A stretch of DNA of 64,000 bases. Origin: Viscum album (Eukaryota > Streptophyta > Magnoliopsida > Santalales > Viscaceae). Positions 40,801 to 53,899 of this stretch are shown here, in pieces. The notes beneath the pieces were generated by a model that saw only the letters and a list, made by a program, of their open reading frames with translations, was not told where the DNA came from and did no database searches. The stretch is taken from positions 809,001,123 through 809,065,122 of the forward strand of contig OY728136.1 in assembly GCA_963277665.1 (NCBI GenBank). The letters run 5' to 3'. Each line of letters opens with the position of its first letter. The stretch's first letter is position 1. The position numbers were made by a program, and so were the translations under genes.

Positions 40801-42989
40801 TCAACCAAAACCACCAAAACTATACTTAAACTAACCCTTTCCTCTTCTATTAATTTATAATAATCATTCCATTACATTACTCAACCCACTAGGTCCATGT
40901 TCGAGTCACCCTTGAGATGTGTTTGTCACCCAAACCTTTCCACTTATCAGTATTGGGCTAGTGACTACCCTAGAGAAGGTATTCCTTACAATATGGCAAG
41001 TAGTTCCCCATATAAATTTTATGCACATCCAAATATTTGAGGGAAACAAATATAAACATCCTAGTAATAAATACATAAAAATAATTGAACTATGTAAAAC
41101 ATATAAATTCAACATTAAATAAATACCAAAAACATCATAGGAAAAAAATATAAGTATATATTATACAAGATGTCAATTCTGATAGACATACGACATGGAA
41201 AATATCCTCATTTTTGCATGTACTAGTGGATTGAAATCCAAATTAAATAGTCACAGCCATACACTTGAACCACTATTCACAACCATGTATCTCGAAAGGT
41301 CACTAGGGATTAGTTGTGAACACGACAATCCAACTACATGTCCATCAAGACCATTATTAATATGTGCATCATATGTACAGAAAACACATAGGTGATCATT
41401 AGTCCCATGAATCTATGAGTGCAACTATACATAGCAGGATACTGTGAATCCACAATGAATATAAAATAAAAATATATGATATAACTCCAGTATAGTAAAT
41501 TTAATGTGTCTTATAAATCGAAGGATGTTTATTTGATTTACCACTATAATTCTCAGAACATGAAATAAGTATCTTTCATATCATCTCCCATCCTTGAAAT
41601 TTATATCTCAATAAATACTTGAGATTTAGGGAGTATGAAAGAATAAAAATTTATAAATCTAATTCCCTAATTTTACATCACCTCATGTTGATATCAAATG
41701 GGTGAATGATTAGTCATAAGTATTATTTTATTCTCTCTACCCAGCCTTTTCCCAAATCAATTTTAGAATATATCAAGGGGAATACACTTCTGTTTGGAGT
41801 ATGTGATTCAGTTATTGGAGTGTTTCACCTTTATATATGATGATGTTGTTTCATACCTCCAGAAATTTATTTGTCAGAACCCTCACCATGACTAAGTAGA
41901 GATGTTTATCAAAGGAGTACTGACTCGTACTACTATAACTACCCATCATTGAACTAACCCACATCACCTCTCATAAAATGTAGTGTGGCACCAATGACTA
42001 GATGGTGGAAAAGTATTTTTTTATTGGGGTTTCAATCCATAGAGTATGAATCAATCCATGTTTAATTTTATTAAAGGGGGAGTAATCTACCTCATATGTA
42101 GGGGACCCATGCCTTATGTTTTTGGGTCAGTGTTGAGATGTAACAAATATTTGGGGGACCCAATTCCTAATAAAGATAACTGTATGGGGAGTTTCTGCCC
42201 TCATAATTATATGATCTCCTCACCCAATTCAAACCATTGTTCATATAAATATAATTAGTATACCCCATATGTATCACTTTACATATCTTCTATTATTTTC
42301 ATGAGAAGTTAAATATATTGTTCTATTTAGAAAACCTCAAGATTGACTACAAGGATATTCATTCATGTATTAATTAAGGATGGAAATACAAAGAGAAACT
42401 ATGGAAAAAAATGGGAGTACATAATGGATAACATTCCAAAAAAATAATACATAAAAAATTCCATTATACCAAGACCAAGGTCCTTTATTCCATTTTCTAT
42501 TCCCTTAAAATAGTGACCAAATCCATCCATTCCATGACCAAAAAAATTTATGTAATGGTCAAAATATATTAGGTAGTTGTAAAAATAATTTATTCCATGA
42601 AAAATGAAATTATAAAAGAATAAAACATGGGTTATTAGTTGATATTTTAGTTTCATGAATATTTATAATATATTTAGGATTTATCCTTTAATAAAATTCT
42701 CACCAATATACATCATTTCATGAATGAATCCACTATGGAATGAACAAAATTTCTCCATATGAAAATGTAACATCATAATATCATATCCTACACACCACAC
42801 CATATGATAAAACCACAATTTGAATTGATCCTTTATCACCCAACAGAAAATCCTCTATCTAACTATAACATTCAAATTGAGACTCTAAAACATTCAAAAA
42901 AACATCCACAACCTCAACCTAATGTAGGGAAATGACCATGATGGTTCAAAATTTAATGGTCAACCAATTTCCATATTTTGTTATATGCA
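37900..42989. other. AT-rich stretch, with possible PBS, SINE and PPT traces
   Basis: No gene is recognised. Three weak retroelement hints occur: TGGTATCATAG at 37906 (one mismatch from a Met-tRNA PBS), a B-box-like GTTCGAGTCAC at about 40899, and TTTATTAAAGGGGGAGTAA at about 42068-42086, which resembles a + strand polypurine tract. None is enough to define an element. The stretch ends exactly where element B's LTR begins. Confidence 0.35.
40870..41090 (+). repeat. Possible SINE fragment
   Basis: TCCATGTTCGAGTCACCC resembles a Pol III B box (GGTTCGANTCC with two changes). It is followed by a GC-richer body containing CTTTCCACTTATCAG and GGGCTAGTGACTACCC, in the style of plant SINE bodies. 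No A box was found at the expected distance upstream, and no target duplication was seen. Confidence 0.22.
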
Positions 42990-44471
42990 TGTATCATCCC
43001 ACCCCTATTAATTGGCTTATGTGAAGGAGGATGTTATACTTGGATTTAGGTGACAACCCTAAGTGCCCAAACGAATGAAATAAATGTTGAGGGATTCAAA
43101 ATTGTTTGGGGGGGAATTTTACTTTTTGAAAATAAAAAACACAAATAAAAAATTCAATAATCAATGTCACTATATGATGAATTATAACAATTTAATACAA
43201 TTCAAAATTACCAAATACCACTATAACAAAACAACAACATAACCCATATTAGTTTACCAAAGAAGAACTCTAATGTGAAAAAACATTGGGACACCGAGAA
43301 TAATCTCCCTTTCTCTACACCATGCTCCAAGATCCAACATTATAAGACCTCCCAAGAATCATGATGGACCACAATAGAAATGTAATTCTTTACCTTTACT
43401 TGTGTCCTTGAATAAAACATATGAAAAAAAACAAAAGATCCAATGAAGGGGGTGAGTAAATAAACTCAGTAGGCTTTCCCCAAATGACTTCCCTACTCAT
43501 ACCACTATGATAGAACTATTTACCATATTTGTACAAAAAAATTATTTGAAACCATTAAAATACTTCAGTAATTTTTAAAAATAAAAACACAATAGTACCA
43601 GAACAAGTTACCTAGACAAGAACATTTCGATGGAATGAAAATAGAAATTCATTACTCCCTTTTTCATGTAATGTTGGAATAACCCATTTCATTTCACCTG
43701 ACCCAACACATATGCCCCAACCACACACAAACAACTCAACCAACCATGCTTGATGTTACCATTGATGATTGAACTTCACATCCACACCTCTTCCCCTTTT
43801 TATCATGGTACATCATAACTAAATATTAACCCTTCAAGGGTGGTACTTCCAACATAATATCCATTGCCACTCTACTCATGATTAAATAATTAAGAGAAAA
43901 AAATATTCTAAATAAACTATTTATAACTATATGACAAAAATTATCCCTTTTTATTGAAAACACATATAGGATTACAACCATTACAAAAAACATTTTAACC
44001 AATAATTCAAAAACCTTTTCAATCATATATGATAAAAATATTTTCAATAAAACTACATTTTTATTGAAAACCATTTCCCAACCCATTTCAAAAAATTAAA
44101 ACCAATAATATTAATTTAAAAACATCATTTTAAAATCAAAAATAAAATCATATTGTGCAATAATATCCCAAATTCTTGAAAAATAAATTAATTAATAATC
44201 TCTAACATGGTCCAACGCAAGCTTCACACATCAATTTAAAAATCAAGATCAAGAATGATAACTAATTTTAAATTTTATCATCTAGTTTAAGCTAGTGGAG
44301 TTCAGATTGAAGCCAACTATCCCAAGGGTTTTGGAGAAAATAACCAATGGCACCAACACTCACAAAATATAGGTTAAAACTCCAATAATATGTCGTAGTT
44401 CCCTTCCCCTAACATCAACAAGGAAAATAATAACCATTATTGGCAACAAACTCACTAGATCTATCTATGAA

Positions 44472-44502
<31 letters not shown>

Positions 44503-45147
44503 CTAGATAGGGGTAAAAGTGATATAATTAAAACATTGAGCATACCGAGTAAGGGGATAAGAAAAGATATATTTTTATATACCACAATAATAAATGGATT
44601 AAAAAAGAATCAAAAATGAGTTCTAGATATTAACACAGACTTGGACCAAAGGAAATCCAGAGTGAGGGTCAAAATGGGGATCAAATGGGGTGTTTAGGGT
44701 GAATCATGTCCGAATCACATTTTTAACAAACACTGTTTTTAAACCATGCATTTTTAGCTACACTATTAGGAAAACCTCATGCGAACCAAGTGCCTACTAC
44801 TCCCTCAAGATCATGCCTCGCCTCGTTGGTATTCATAGTGATACAAACCGTGCACCAACCCTACAAGAGCCCACTTTCTCAAAAAAAAAGTTTAACATAA
44901 GGTGGTTTAACAGTTTAGAAAAATGTACACTTTTACTATGGTACAACCCATATACCATTGTCTCATTTTACACGGTTTCTTGGGGGGGATGCACGATTGT
45001 CACTAACCATGATCAAACCATTCACGTTTAGAAAAGGCCAAAAAAACAACCAAAAAACCTTCCAAACTCTCCCAAATATTACCCAACCACATTATACACA
45101 TGGGAAGGAATGAATATGGGATACATAACTCAAACTGGGGGGATACA
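42990..45147 (-). repeat. 3' LTR of element B
   Basis: On the - strand it opens with TGTATCCCCCC at 45147, after a polypurine-like GGTGGGGAAAA (45148-45158), and ends GGGATGATACA at 42990. Its end is fixed by homology with 50321 onward. It includes the box CCTACTGAGTTTATTTACTCACCCCC (as the complement of about 43448-43473) in a position comparable to the TTACTGAGC box of family A. It also includes a long (TA)n run. Confidence 0.65.
44471..44503. repeat. (TA)n simple repeat in element B's LTR
   Basis: About 16 TA units without interruption. Confidence 0.9.
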
Positions 45148-45869
45148 TTTTCCCCACCATTGGTCATTACTTCCTCAGAACGTATAAAATAATCACATTC
45201 CCAAAATATCTCGGGAAATTACGGGGAAATTTCATTCAATCTTCCCAAAGTATCCTCCTAAATATTACCATGTTACCATGAAACCTACACTATACTGATG
45301 CTTTTACCATTGAATACGTACTTTCTCCTATCCACAATCCACATTTTCACATGCCCCAATAAAGCATACATCTCTAGTTCAACATGATCTAATCATATCA
45401 CATGGTAAGGATCTGACGAATACATCTTCAACTGAGGTATTTGAAATACATTATGCACCACAAAGAGTAGTGGTGGAAAGACCAAAAGATATTCCACCTC
45501 TCCAACCAACTCAAGTATATAAAAAGTACCAATATACCTCAAAGATAACATACCCAAATTTCCAAATGTTATAATGTACCAAACTCAGAGAGATTCTCAA
45601 GAACACATGATCACCAACCTAGAATGAAAACGTCCATTGAAGATTATCCGCATAATATTTATAACGAATCTAACAAAATACATTATTTTATAACTTAAAT
45701 TATTCCTCTAAATTGTATCTTAGACAAGGCTCATCCCCACTATTTCGGTCTCACCTATTTCCACCCAACAAAGTTGAGAATGAAATAAACACCCATCCCA
45801 TGATTCAATCGTATCCATATGTATCAAGGCCTCATAACTATAATTTTATGTGAAATTTACATATGTAAT

Positions 45870-46602
45870 TTGATCCTCCAACTAGACGCAAAAAATAATC
45901 AAATAATCCCAGAACATGTGTTTCATGATTTTTATCATCCTCTCGGCTTTCCTATCTATATGGGGATGATATTTCATACTCATAATCAACTTAGACCTAA
46001 GGTCCTATGACAAGTATTTCAAGAACTGAGATGTAAACCAGATATATATGTTTAATAAAATTTAATGTGGTTCACCATTACTCTTTATGACCACACAGTT
46101 GTAGATTTTCAATAGTTTATCCACCGTATCTGATTTACGAATTGGGATGAAATGGTTCATCTTTGTAAGATTGACCTCAATCACCCATATAGAATCATGA
46201 TTCTGGACCATTGTTGGGAGACCTATAAAGAAAACCATAGATATATTCTACCATTTCCATATAGGTATAAAAAACATGCAACATACAATTTGTTTGTTGA
46301 CTCTCTTCCTTGACTTGCTGACAATTCAAGCATCTCGATAAAAAATCAGACACTTTCCTTTTCATAATCTCCCACAAAAACTATGCTTTCAATAAATTAT
46401 AAATTTGATGAATTCCACAGAGGACTAACCATATCAAACAATGGAATGTACTATGAAAATATTTTTGAGAAGACAATGGTACACCTATTTTGTTCTTAAA
46501 CCAATAAGCCGAATTCCCATACAGTTTCCATCCCTCAATGGTCCCCCCACCATTGAGTTTTATCATCATCACCAGCCATTCCAAATCAAAGGTATTAACC
46601 AC
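45870..46602 (-). pseudogene. Element B integrase remnant
   Basis: The - strand carries an HHCC-type zinc region split by a stop: HSTFH in the frame of 46602-46381, then RCLNCQQVKEE in 46377-46195. The catalytic-core tail reads KYHPHIDRKAERMIKIM (about 45940-45990), matching the YHPQTDGQSER segment that carries the catalytic Glu, which is preserved as the E of AER. Further on, near 45760-45800, a segment like the integrase C-terminal SPLCWVEIGE is readable. Many stops and frame changes make it inactive. Confidence 0.7.
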
Positions 46603-47039
46603 TTTAAAAATACAACCAATTTTGTAAATGAAGAAAATAAAATTAAAAACACTACATCACCTAGGTATACTCATTCCAAATACATGTTAGTTAAGAATGA
46701 TATCAACTACCACTAACTGGATGCTTCTTTTTACACCTGAACATTTGACTCTCTACGTAACTCATTAGTCACTGAATTTCATTTACCTAGTGTATAAATC
46801 AACTCAATGTAAAACATCCAAAGATACTACATCTATGTTTTTTTTTCTCAATACTCAAATCTATTTTTGGGAAAATCAGCTTTTGGATTTTATGATCAAT
46901 AATGAACCCGAATTTATCACTGAAGAGGTATCAATTCCATTTTTTCATTGCATTCACGAGAGTCTTTAACACCATATCATGAATCAGGTAGTAATTTTAT
47001 ATAAACATAAAATATCATGATCAATAAACAAAATTATCA

Positions 47040-48122
47040 CATTCCATAAAAACAGACCATACCTCTGATCACAAGGCATCACAATAAACCATCTACCCAT
47101 TTCTGCATTCTAGAAAACCCACGATTGGTTCTAATGTATGGAGACCCTTGATATCTTCTATAAAATTTTGAAATTCTTAATTCCATTTAAATTTAATGTT
47201 ATTATTTATAAAATATGACATCAATCAATATAGTTATGAGAATTCATGTATATTGAATCCATAATACCCAGCTAGACCAAGAAAAAAACATATCTCAAAG
47301 AAATTATTAGGATTTTTTCATGAGTTAAGATCCTATACTTTCTCTATATCAAATGAAACAACTTTTTTAGAAATAACATGGCCATGAAAATGTACATATT
47401 ATATCCAATATTCAAAATTTGATAATTTGGTATATAACTAATAATCCCTCAAAATTCTTAATACTATTTCCAAGTTTCACTCATGCTCAAACCTATTCTT
47501 GGAATACACTAATATATCATCCACAAACACCCCAACGAATAAATAAATAAATATATATATATATATATCCTATTAATCAATTCCATAAAGACTAATGGGT
47601 AATTTTTAAGACCAAAGGTAATAACCACATACAACTAATGACTATAACTGCTCCTGAATGTTGTTTTTAGAATATCCTCATTTCACACCCGCAACTAATA
47701 ATATCCTGATCACAAGTAAATATTATATAAACTTTGGGCTCCCATAAACTAATCAAATATATAATCAATTCTTGTGAGTGGATATATATTTTTTATCATA
47801 AATTTTTTATGTTTATGATAATCCACATAGATCCAAATAGTTTCATATACCTTTTTAATGAATAGGACTAGTGTCACCCATGGTGATGTGCTAGGCTGGA
47901 TGAAACCATTGTTTCTTAGCTCTTCCAATATCACTTTAATTACCTAAATTCTACTACTCCAATCTGGTAAGATGGAAGTGATATAGGATTGGTCCTTGGG
48001 AAGAAATAAATCATAAACACTATTTCCCTTATCGGTTTAAACCCTAAGAAATATTCATGAAAGATATCTGAAAACTGATCAACAACTCCTAGAAAAATTC
48101 TTCTCCCAAATTCTTCTATCAA
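47040..48122 (-). pseudogene. Element B reverse transcriptase and start of RNase H remnant
   Basis: The N-terminal RT approach is in 48122-47940 (PISLPSYQIGVVEF, like PISIPPYRMAPAEL). The fingers are in 47934-47749 (LRNNGFIQPSTSPWVTLVLF, then DYHKHKKFMIKNIYPLTRID). The catalytic box reads FVDDILVYSK, with the FVDD codons at 47516-47527. Then come FLGLAGYY (about 47265-47290) and an RNase H start VYCDA (about 47090-47105). Domain order and spacing are normal for Ty3/gypsy. It is broken by stops throughout. Confidence 0.8.
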
Positions 48123-48239
48123 TTAAAAAGATGGAGCCACCAATTGGTACGAGATCTTCCTAACTACTGGTGCAAAAAAATCTCATTTCACCCATATTTA
48201 CATTTTTCTCTCCTTTAATGTGATACTTTATACCATCAT

Positions 48240-48600
48240 CAGTGATGAAACTTACCATTCACAAATAATAGTCGACGTGGGCCTTAAACTTCATTAACCA
48301 CTCCATACTCATTATTATATCAAAAGAATCTATCTCCAGAACTGATAAGTATCATTTCAATTTTTCACCATCAATAACTATAATAAATTCTCTAAACATA
48401 ATGTCTCAAAACTACCTTTGACCTATAGGAGTTTGACATTTCAAAATAGAAGGTATCATTTTTTAATTTAATCTATACAAGTAAACGGTTTAATAAGAAA
48501 TTAAAAAATGAGACACATATATATCTAACAATTCATTCATAATGTTAAAATTCAAAAGAATCATACCTCTCAACATGGATGTTCAATACTGATGATCCAC
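48240..48600 (-). pseudogene. Element B protease remnant
   Basis: The frame fragments read ELLDIYVSHFLIS, where LFDSGATHSFIS is expected, and later FDIIMSMEWLMKFKAHVDYY, matching YDVILGMDWL...A.IDC. The active-site D-S/T-G triplet is degraded to DIY. This sits between the gag tail and RT as expected. Confidence 0.55.
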
Positions 48601-48699
48601 TAGAACCTTCTCATCTCCATATATATGCATAGTTTCCACAACTTTCTCATTAATAACCAACTAAAATTTCCATTGCTGAGGAGTCATGGTATTATTAGG

Positions 48700-50320
48700 A
48701 TCACCATAGATAACTATGTTCTGCTGATGTGGCTTATTCTATTGACCCCATCACGTTAGGGTATAAGATGTCTGCGACCCTTAAGTAGTGTCTCGATCAC
48801 TCGACTTTAGAGCATTGCAATAATAGCACTGAATATTATCCATTAGGTTTAAATTATGTCTTGATCTAGGTTATGATGTACATTCACACTTCATTATTCT
48901 TATAGAAAATATTGAAAACATCTCATATTTAAATTTGGATTTGGAGTAAGACTCACTAATACTACCATCTAGTGTTGAGTCATACTACCGACATGGAAAT
49001 AGGCCTCTCTTTTGTGTGCACCTTGTATTAGAGTTTCCATAGTTTCTCATGGGTGTCAAATATAACTCCTCCTCATATAGCTCCTAATGTATTTATTTCA
49101 TCCATTGTTTCTCTATTTACCATAACTATATGATCCATTAAAATGATCAATGAAATTATCAAAAAAAATATTTCTACAACCAAGAATAAAAAATATTTTC
49201 ATTGAACAACATACTAGCAGAAACCCCGTGTTCAAACTGGACTAAATTTACGAATTTAGATGCAAAGTCTATTTTTAAATGGTTCTCCTAATTCAGGATG
49301 AAGAAATCAATATTTTGCACAATTTTGAACGTGTGAGGGTATAATTTTTTTAATCTTTTCCCTATATTCCACCCAAGTCATGCATTGTTATGCTCGATCC
49401 TAAAAAACTAACTCCCACCACTGATGTGTATGATCTTCCAACATGTGCATCGCTATATTTTCATCAAGTTCACTGGTGTTCATAGGATATATAATATTCA
49501 ATTCATCCTATTCAGCCACACAAATGCATTTTCGGGTCCAAAGTCGCCTCGAATGAAAGGTGGATTCTTCTTTTGAAACTAAACTAAATGATCCACATGT
49601 ATTGATTTCTATTTTGGGATCCCTATATCACTAACTCAAGAAGCATGTACATTTCTCTAAACTATGTATTGGTTCAACATTGAAAAAGATGGAACCATAT
49701 TATTAGTATCTTTGTCTAGTTGGATTCTTCGATGCCTACCAGGTGATACATTCTATTTACATAAGAAACACCATTAGTCTCACCCTATAGAAACTGAAGA
49801 CTTAACAATTTAAAATTATTTGATATTTCATCTATAAGAACAATGATTTTCTAAAATAAACATTTCATATGTTCATTAATCCTTTATAAGTCCACATTAT
49901 CATTGAAAATAATCACATTTTTAAAATACCAGAATCGATATCTTTCCAAAATCACACTTTTTAAAAAAATAGATTTTTCATATATCGAAAAAATCATACC
50001 ACAACACATATCATTAATCAAAATTACATATGCAATACTTTTGGAAATTCATTTCTACTATTCATTCCATTCTATTCAGATTAGATAAGCACGTGATAAT
50101 TATATTATGAACCTATATGTGTCTTCAAATAAATTATGTACCCAACTCACTCGTAACATGATTTTCATCATAAAATGGATAGATACATCTTTTTATGCTA
50201 TTAATTTCATGATCTAAAAACCCTACTACTTACTATAGTCCCAAATCAAGGAATAAATAAATGAATAACAATAACAAGACCAAGATATGATGCTAAAGAA
50301 TTGAAAAAAATGAAAGCACT
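48700..50320 (-). other. Element B gag region and leader, decayed
   Basis: No intact domain. A frame at about 48815-48830 reads CYYCNA, a possible half of a CCHC knuckle. The rest is where gag should be, judging from the order of pol domains and the position of the 5' LTR. Confidence 0.35.
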
Positions 50321-50979
50321 TGTAATATCCCACCCCACCTAATTGGATGGAGTTGAGAAGGATGTGTTACATGGTCTTATGCGACATCCCCAAAGAACCA
50401 AATGTTGGAAATAAATATCTAGTTCATTACAATAGTTGGGTAAGGATTTCCAATTTTGAATATAAAACACAAATATAGACATATCATAATCAACATCAGT
50501 ATATGATTCTTTATAATAATTTGATATAACTCATCAATACCAATGACCACCATCGCTAAAAAATTCATACCAAAAATCAAAGTTCCAACGACGAAGACTA
50601 AAACAATAAAAATTAGGGACCCCAAGAATATTCTCCATATATACACACAAATCTCTAAGCTCCAACTCTATAAGACCATCCAATCATCATGATTAACCAC
50701 TAATGAAATGATATTAATTATCATTACCTATGTCCTGGAATAAAATATCTACAAAAGCACCAATGTGCCAAAGTAGGGGGTGAGTGATGAAAGTAATCGT
50801 GGTTTCCCTAAATTAATTCCCTAATAATTCCAAAATGATAAAATATTTTTGAAAATTTGTACATATATATATATAACCATTAAAACATGTCAAAAATTTA
50901 CAATAAGATAAACACATTCATACCCAAACAGTTTACCCAAATAAACAAATCTCCATAGAATAAAACCAACAAGTCATTA
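50321..50979 (-). repeat. Partial 5' LTR of element B, truncated by element C
   Basis: It aligns with about 42990-43660. The alignment ends at CATTA, immediately before the TATAAGGACC that closes element C's LTR. The rest of this LTR must lie beyond element C, outside the window. Confidence 0.6.
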
Positions 50980-51829
50980 TATAAGGACCCAGCCTTAAAA
51001 CGTTACATAATCTTGAATTAAATTAATAATTTACATTGAGGATCTTTTCATGTTTAGAGTTTTAGAGAATTAGGACATAACTATTTCTCAATGATTACAA
51101 ATTAGACACATCTACTCAGTTTCCATTTGTTTCAAAAAATAAAAACTCTTGATCAAAAGAGTCATGTCTTGTTCCATGTTTTCGATAGCATGACATTTCC
51201 TTGATCCCATCCATGACCCTATTCCACTTTATGTCATGTGAAAAAACATTTCCAAAACTTGGGATGGGCATAAAAAGCTCAGTAAGGGATACACAAAGAA
51301 AGAAAACATTAGATCATCAATATATATGTAACATAAGCCTTTTAACATATCTCATGAAATCATTAGATTTCTGAAATACACATAGAAATAATAAAACATA
51401 AAGGTAACTTGAGGCATTCATAACATTCTTACATAGAGAGTAGCCCTCATGGTTACATTTGGAATACCCATCACAGTATATTCCCTATATATATTTGGAG
51501 AAACCTTAGAGTTTAACTCCTTTGAGTTACCCAATGCATTGGAGAGCTACCTCAGGATCACATGCCCTTAGTTTATCCTGGAACCACCTGGCTTCATAAA
51601 CAATTCCCAAGAACCATAACATAATCATATCACATAAAACATGCATAAAGGAAACATAACATTTCCACATTTCAATCACAAGATATCAATACAACACATT
51701 GATATAATCAAAACATTATAAAAAACATTTTCAATACCAAAATAAAATAAAAGTAAACCATGGTATTTATTTTTATTTTATAAAATGTTATGGCTTTTAG
51801 AGGAACCTGAAACTTAAATAATGGTCACA

Positions 51830-51854
51830 GCGGCGGAGAAGTCGTTGTCGCCGC
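51830..51854 (-). other. GC-rich conserved-loop hairpin in the element C LTR
   Basis: On the - strand the arms GCGGCG and CGCCGC pair perfectly around a loop containing CGACTTCTC, with six CpG sites in 24 bases inside an otherwise CpG-poor, AT-rich old LTR. The loop word GACTTCTCCG matches TGACTTTTCCG in element A's hairpin (6185-6213), but the arms are unrelated in sequence (GTACTTTT/AAAAGTAC there). Confidence 0.55.
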
Positions 51855-53129
51855 ATACATAAGACAAAAAATATTCATTTTGTCATTTAGTAAAATGCTT
51901 CATGTAAAAATATTCCTTTTGAATGAAATGAAAATTCTAAAGGGTTTTATAATACTAATAAAATAAGGTCGTATATAAATTAAAGTATGCCTCAACGAAA
52001 GAAGATTGAGATGAAGTCCCATACAAAGACGATATTCTTATATTAAGGATAAATCAATTAAATAATTATATGTGAAAAATATAAATGCACCCAATATAAG
52101 TGGATATTAAGTGTAAAACAATCATAGGTCATCCACACTTATTCATAGAATGACATAATCAAGAATTTGATGTTTAACCCAAAAAATTGAAATTGGGTTA
52201 AGAGGTTCCCTTACAGAAATTCGACAACCTAACAGCGTCACTTTAAAATTCAAAAAAAGAGTTGATGAGATATAGAAAGGGTATATCATCACTTGGAAAT
52301 AAAATTTATAGTAATAAGGATATATAAGAACATATCCCAACATTAATAATATTTAAATTAAAAGACCTAACAAAAATAAGTCTTTTAAAAAGAGGAGGGT
52401 GAAAGGTTCCCTTACCGACTTGGGTAACTTTCGAAACGTACACCCCATGAAAGAAGGACTATAAAAAGTTAATGTAAATACCCATAAACTAAATTATATT
52501 ACACAAATATTACAATAATGGGAATTATATACACCACTCAAAGGAGATAGTGACATATATATCATGAATCTCATAGAAATAACTAGTGAGATAAAAACTC
52601 CTTACCTCATTGTAATAAATCGAGTCGTATGACCAAAAGATAATAAGAACCAAATGAATCATATAATACCATGAATATAAATAGAATAATGATAATATAT
52701 ATCAAATTTAATTAAACAACACACCACATGAAATAAATAATTGGCGAACAATGGAAATCTCACAGAATTAAAAGTGAGATAAGAAATCCCCTTACCTCAA
52801 GTATAACTTGTCTTGCTTGTTTCTTTATATTATTGAATAATAAACATAGTTCAATTTATAATTACTTAATGAAATACTTTAAAATTTATTATTCAATTCA
52901 TATCACACATTATCATGTTAGAATAACAAGTTAATTATGTGAGTTCATATCATACGTTTTGTCGATGTTCGGTACATGAGTCAAAAATGAACTTGTTTGA
53001 AAAGAATTGCCCATGTAGTTATAAGTAAATCATCTCCAGAATGGTATTAATGATTTAGATATCATATATATCCATTAAATATTCATTTTATAATATTACA
53101 TAACATTTTGAGGTAAAAAATGAAATGCA

Positions 53130-53556
53130 TCGTTCATGGAGATAGTAGTTCGTATGTACGCATGAACGCTACTTTCATTTCTTTGTCATATTAAAGAAAT
53201 TAAAACTAAATGATACATATGTATATTATAATTCCAGTATAATATAAATGTTATATAGATAACAGAAGTTCATTAATTACATTATTTATACATTACATGT
53301 TTGGCATGAATGAGTCACATCACTTGAGGGGGCAGTAGTCCACACTTCCTCAGATGAAATTATCGCAGTTCCATAACATGAAAAGCATAACGATGTGATT
53401 TAAAAATAAAATTCAGAAACATATAGAAAAAATAAATACCATTTATATCATATATAAAAATAGTGACATCATAATTTCCATCATGAAAGGTGTTAAAATA
53501 ATATAGAACAATCATCGTTCCGTGAGGCAGTAATTCACCACCCATAGAAACAGTAT
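53130..53556 (-). repeat. Three tandem hairpin modules in the element C LTR
   Basis: These correspond to the modules at 5190-5675, in the same order on the - strand. One reads GTTCATG...CATGAAC around CGTACATACGAACTACTATC (53130-53165). One pairs CATC..TGAGG with CCTCA..GATG around GGACTACTGCC (53313-53357). One carries GAATTACTGCCTCACGG (53513-53556), with weaker arms. The shared core is close to GGANTACYGYCTCC. Confidence 0.6.
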
Positions 53557-53891
53557 GTTCTTTAACCATTAGACAGAGGTGTGTGTGAGTGTAGGTAGAA
53601 TCCTTATCATAATAACATCCAAGTATATTTAGGATAATGGTGTTATTATGGAATAAAATTATAAGAAGATAGTGGTGAGTTTCGAAGGAAAATAAAAGAA
53701 AGAAACTCGAGAGAAGACATTACCTCTAAATCGAGTAACTCTTTTTGATTTGAGCCAAAGGCTTCCTTGGAAAGATTTCTGCCCAAAGTGAGGCCTGTAG
53801 GAGTAATAGAGGGATCTGGAGATATAATAAGAGAATAGTTTGGATTATCCAAGGGCTCGAGAGGTGTGGGTAAGGGGGTAGAGGTGGGGGC

Positions 53892-53899
53892 CTTTTATA
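53892..53899 (-). promoter_or_regulatory. TATA box of the element C LTR
   Basis: On the - strand CCTCTTATAAAAGGCCCCC, in the same CT-rich setting as A's TATA box. Confidence 0.6.

Larger units (their letters stand above)
42990..50979 (-). mobile_element. Element B: decayed Ty3/gypsy element, cut by element C
   Basis: 3' LTR 42990-45147, interior 45148-50320 and a partial 5' LTR from 50321 to 50979 lie on the - strand. The two LTR pieces align from their outer ends (TGTATCATCCCACCCC against TGTAATATCCCACCCC), through CCTCCCAAGAATCATGATGG-like and AGTAGGGGGTGAGT-like blocks, up to CATTA. There the 5' copy stops because element C's LTR begins. The pol order protease, RT, RNase H, integrase is that of Ty3/gypsy. 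No convincing tRNA primer site was found next to 50321. Confidence 0.7.

Noticed and set aside
16431..42989. Host protein-coding gene with small exons
   Set aside because: I saw no run of exon-like codon use, no familiar domain and no plausible donor/acceptor series. The sequence looks like decayed repeats throughout.
44690..45031. 113-codon + strand open frame
   Set aside because: It lies inside element B's LTR, has no recognisable motif and looks like a chance frame in a GC-richer part.
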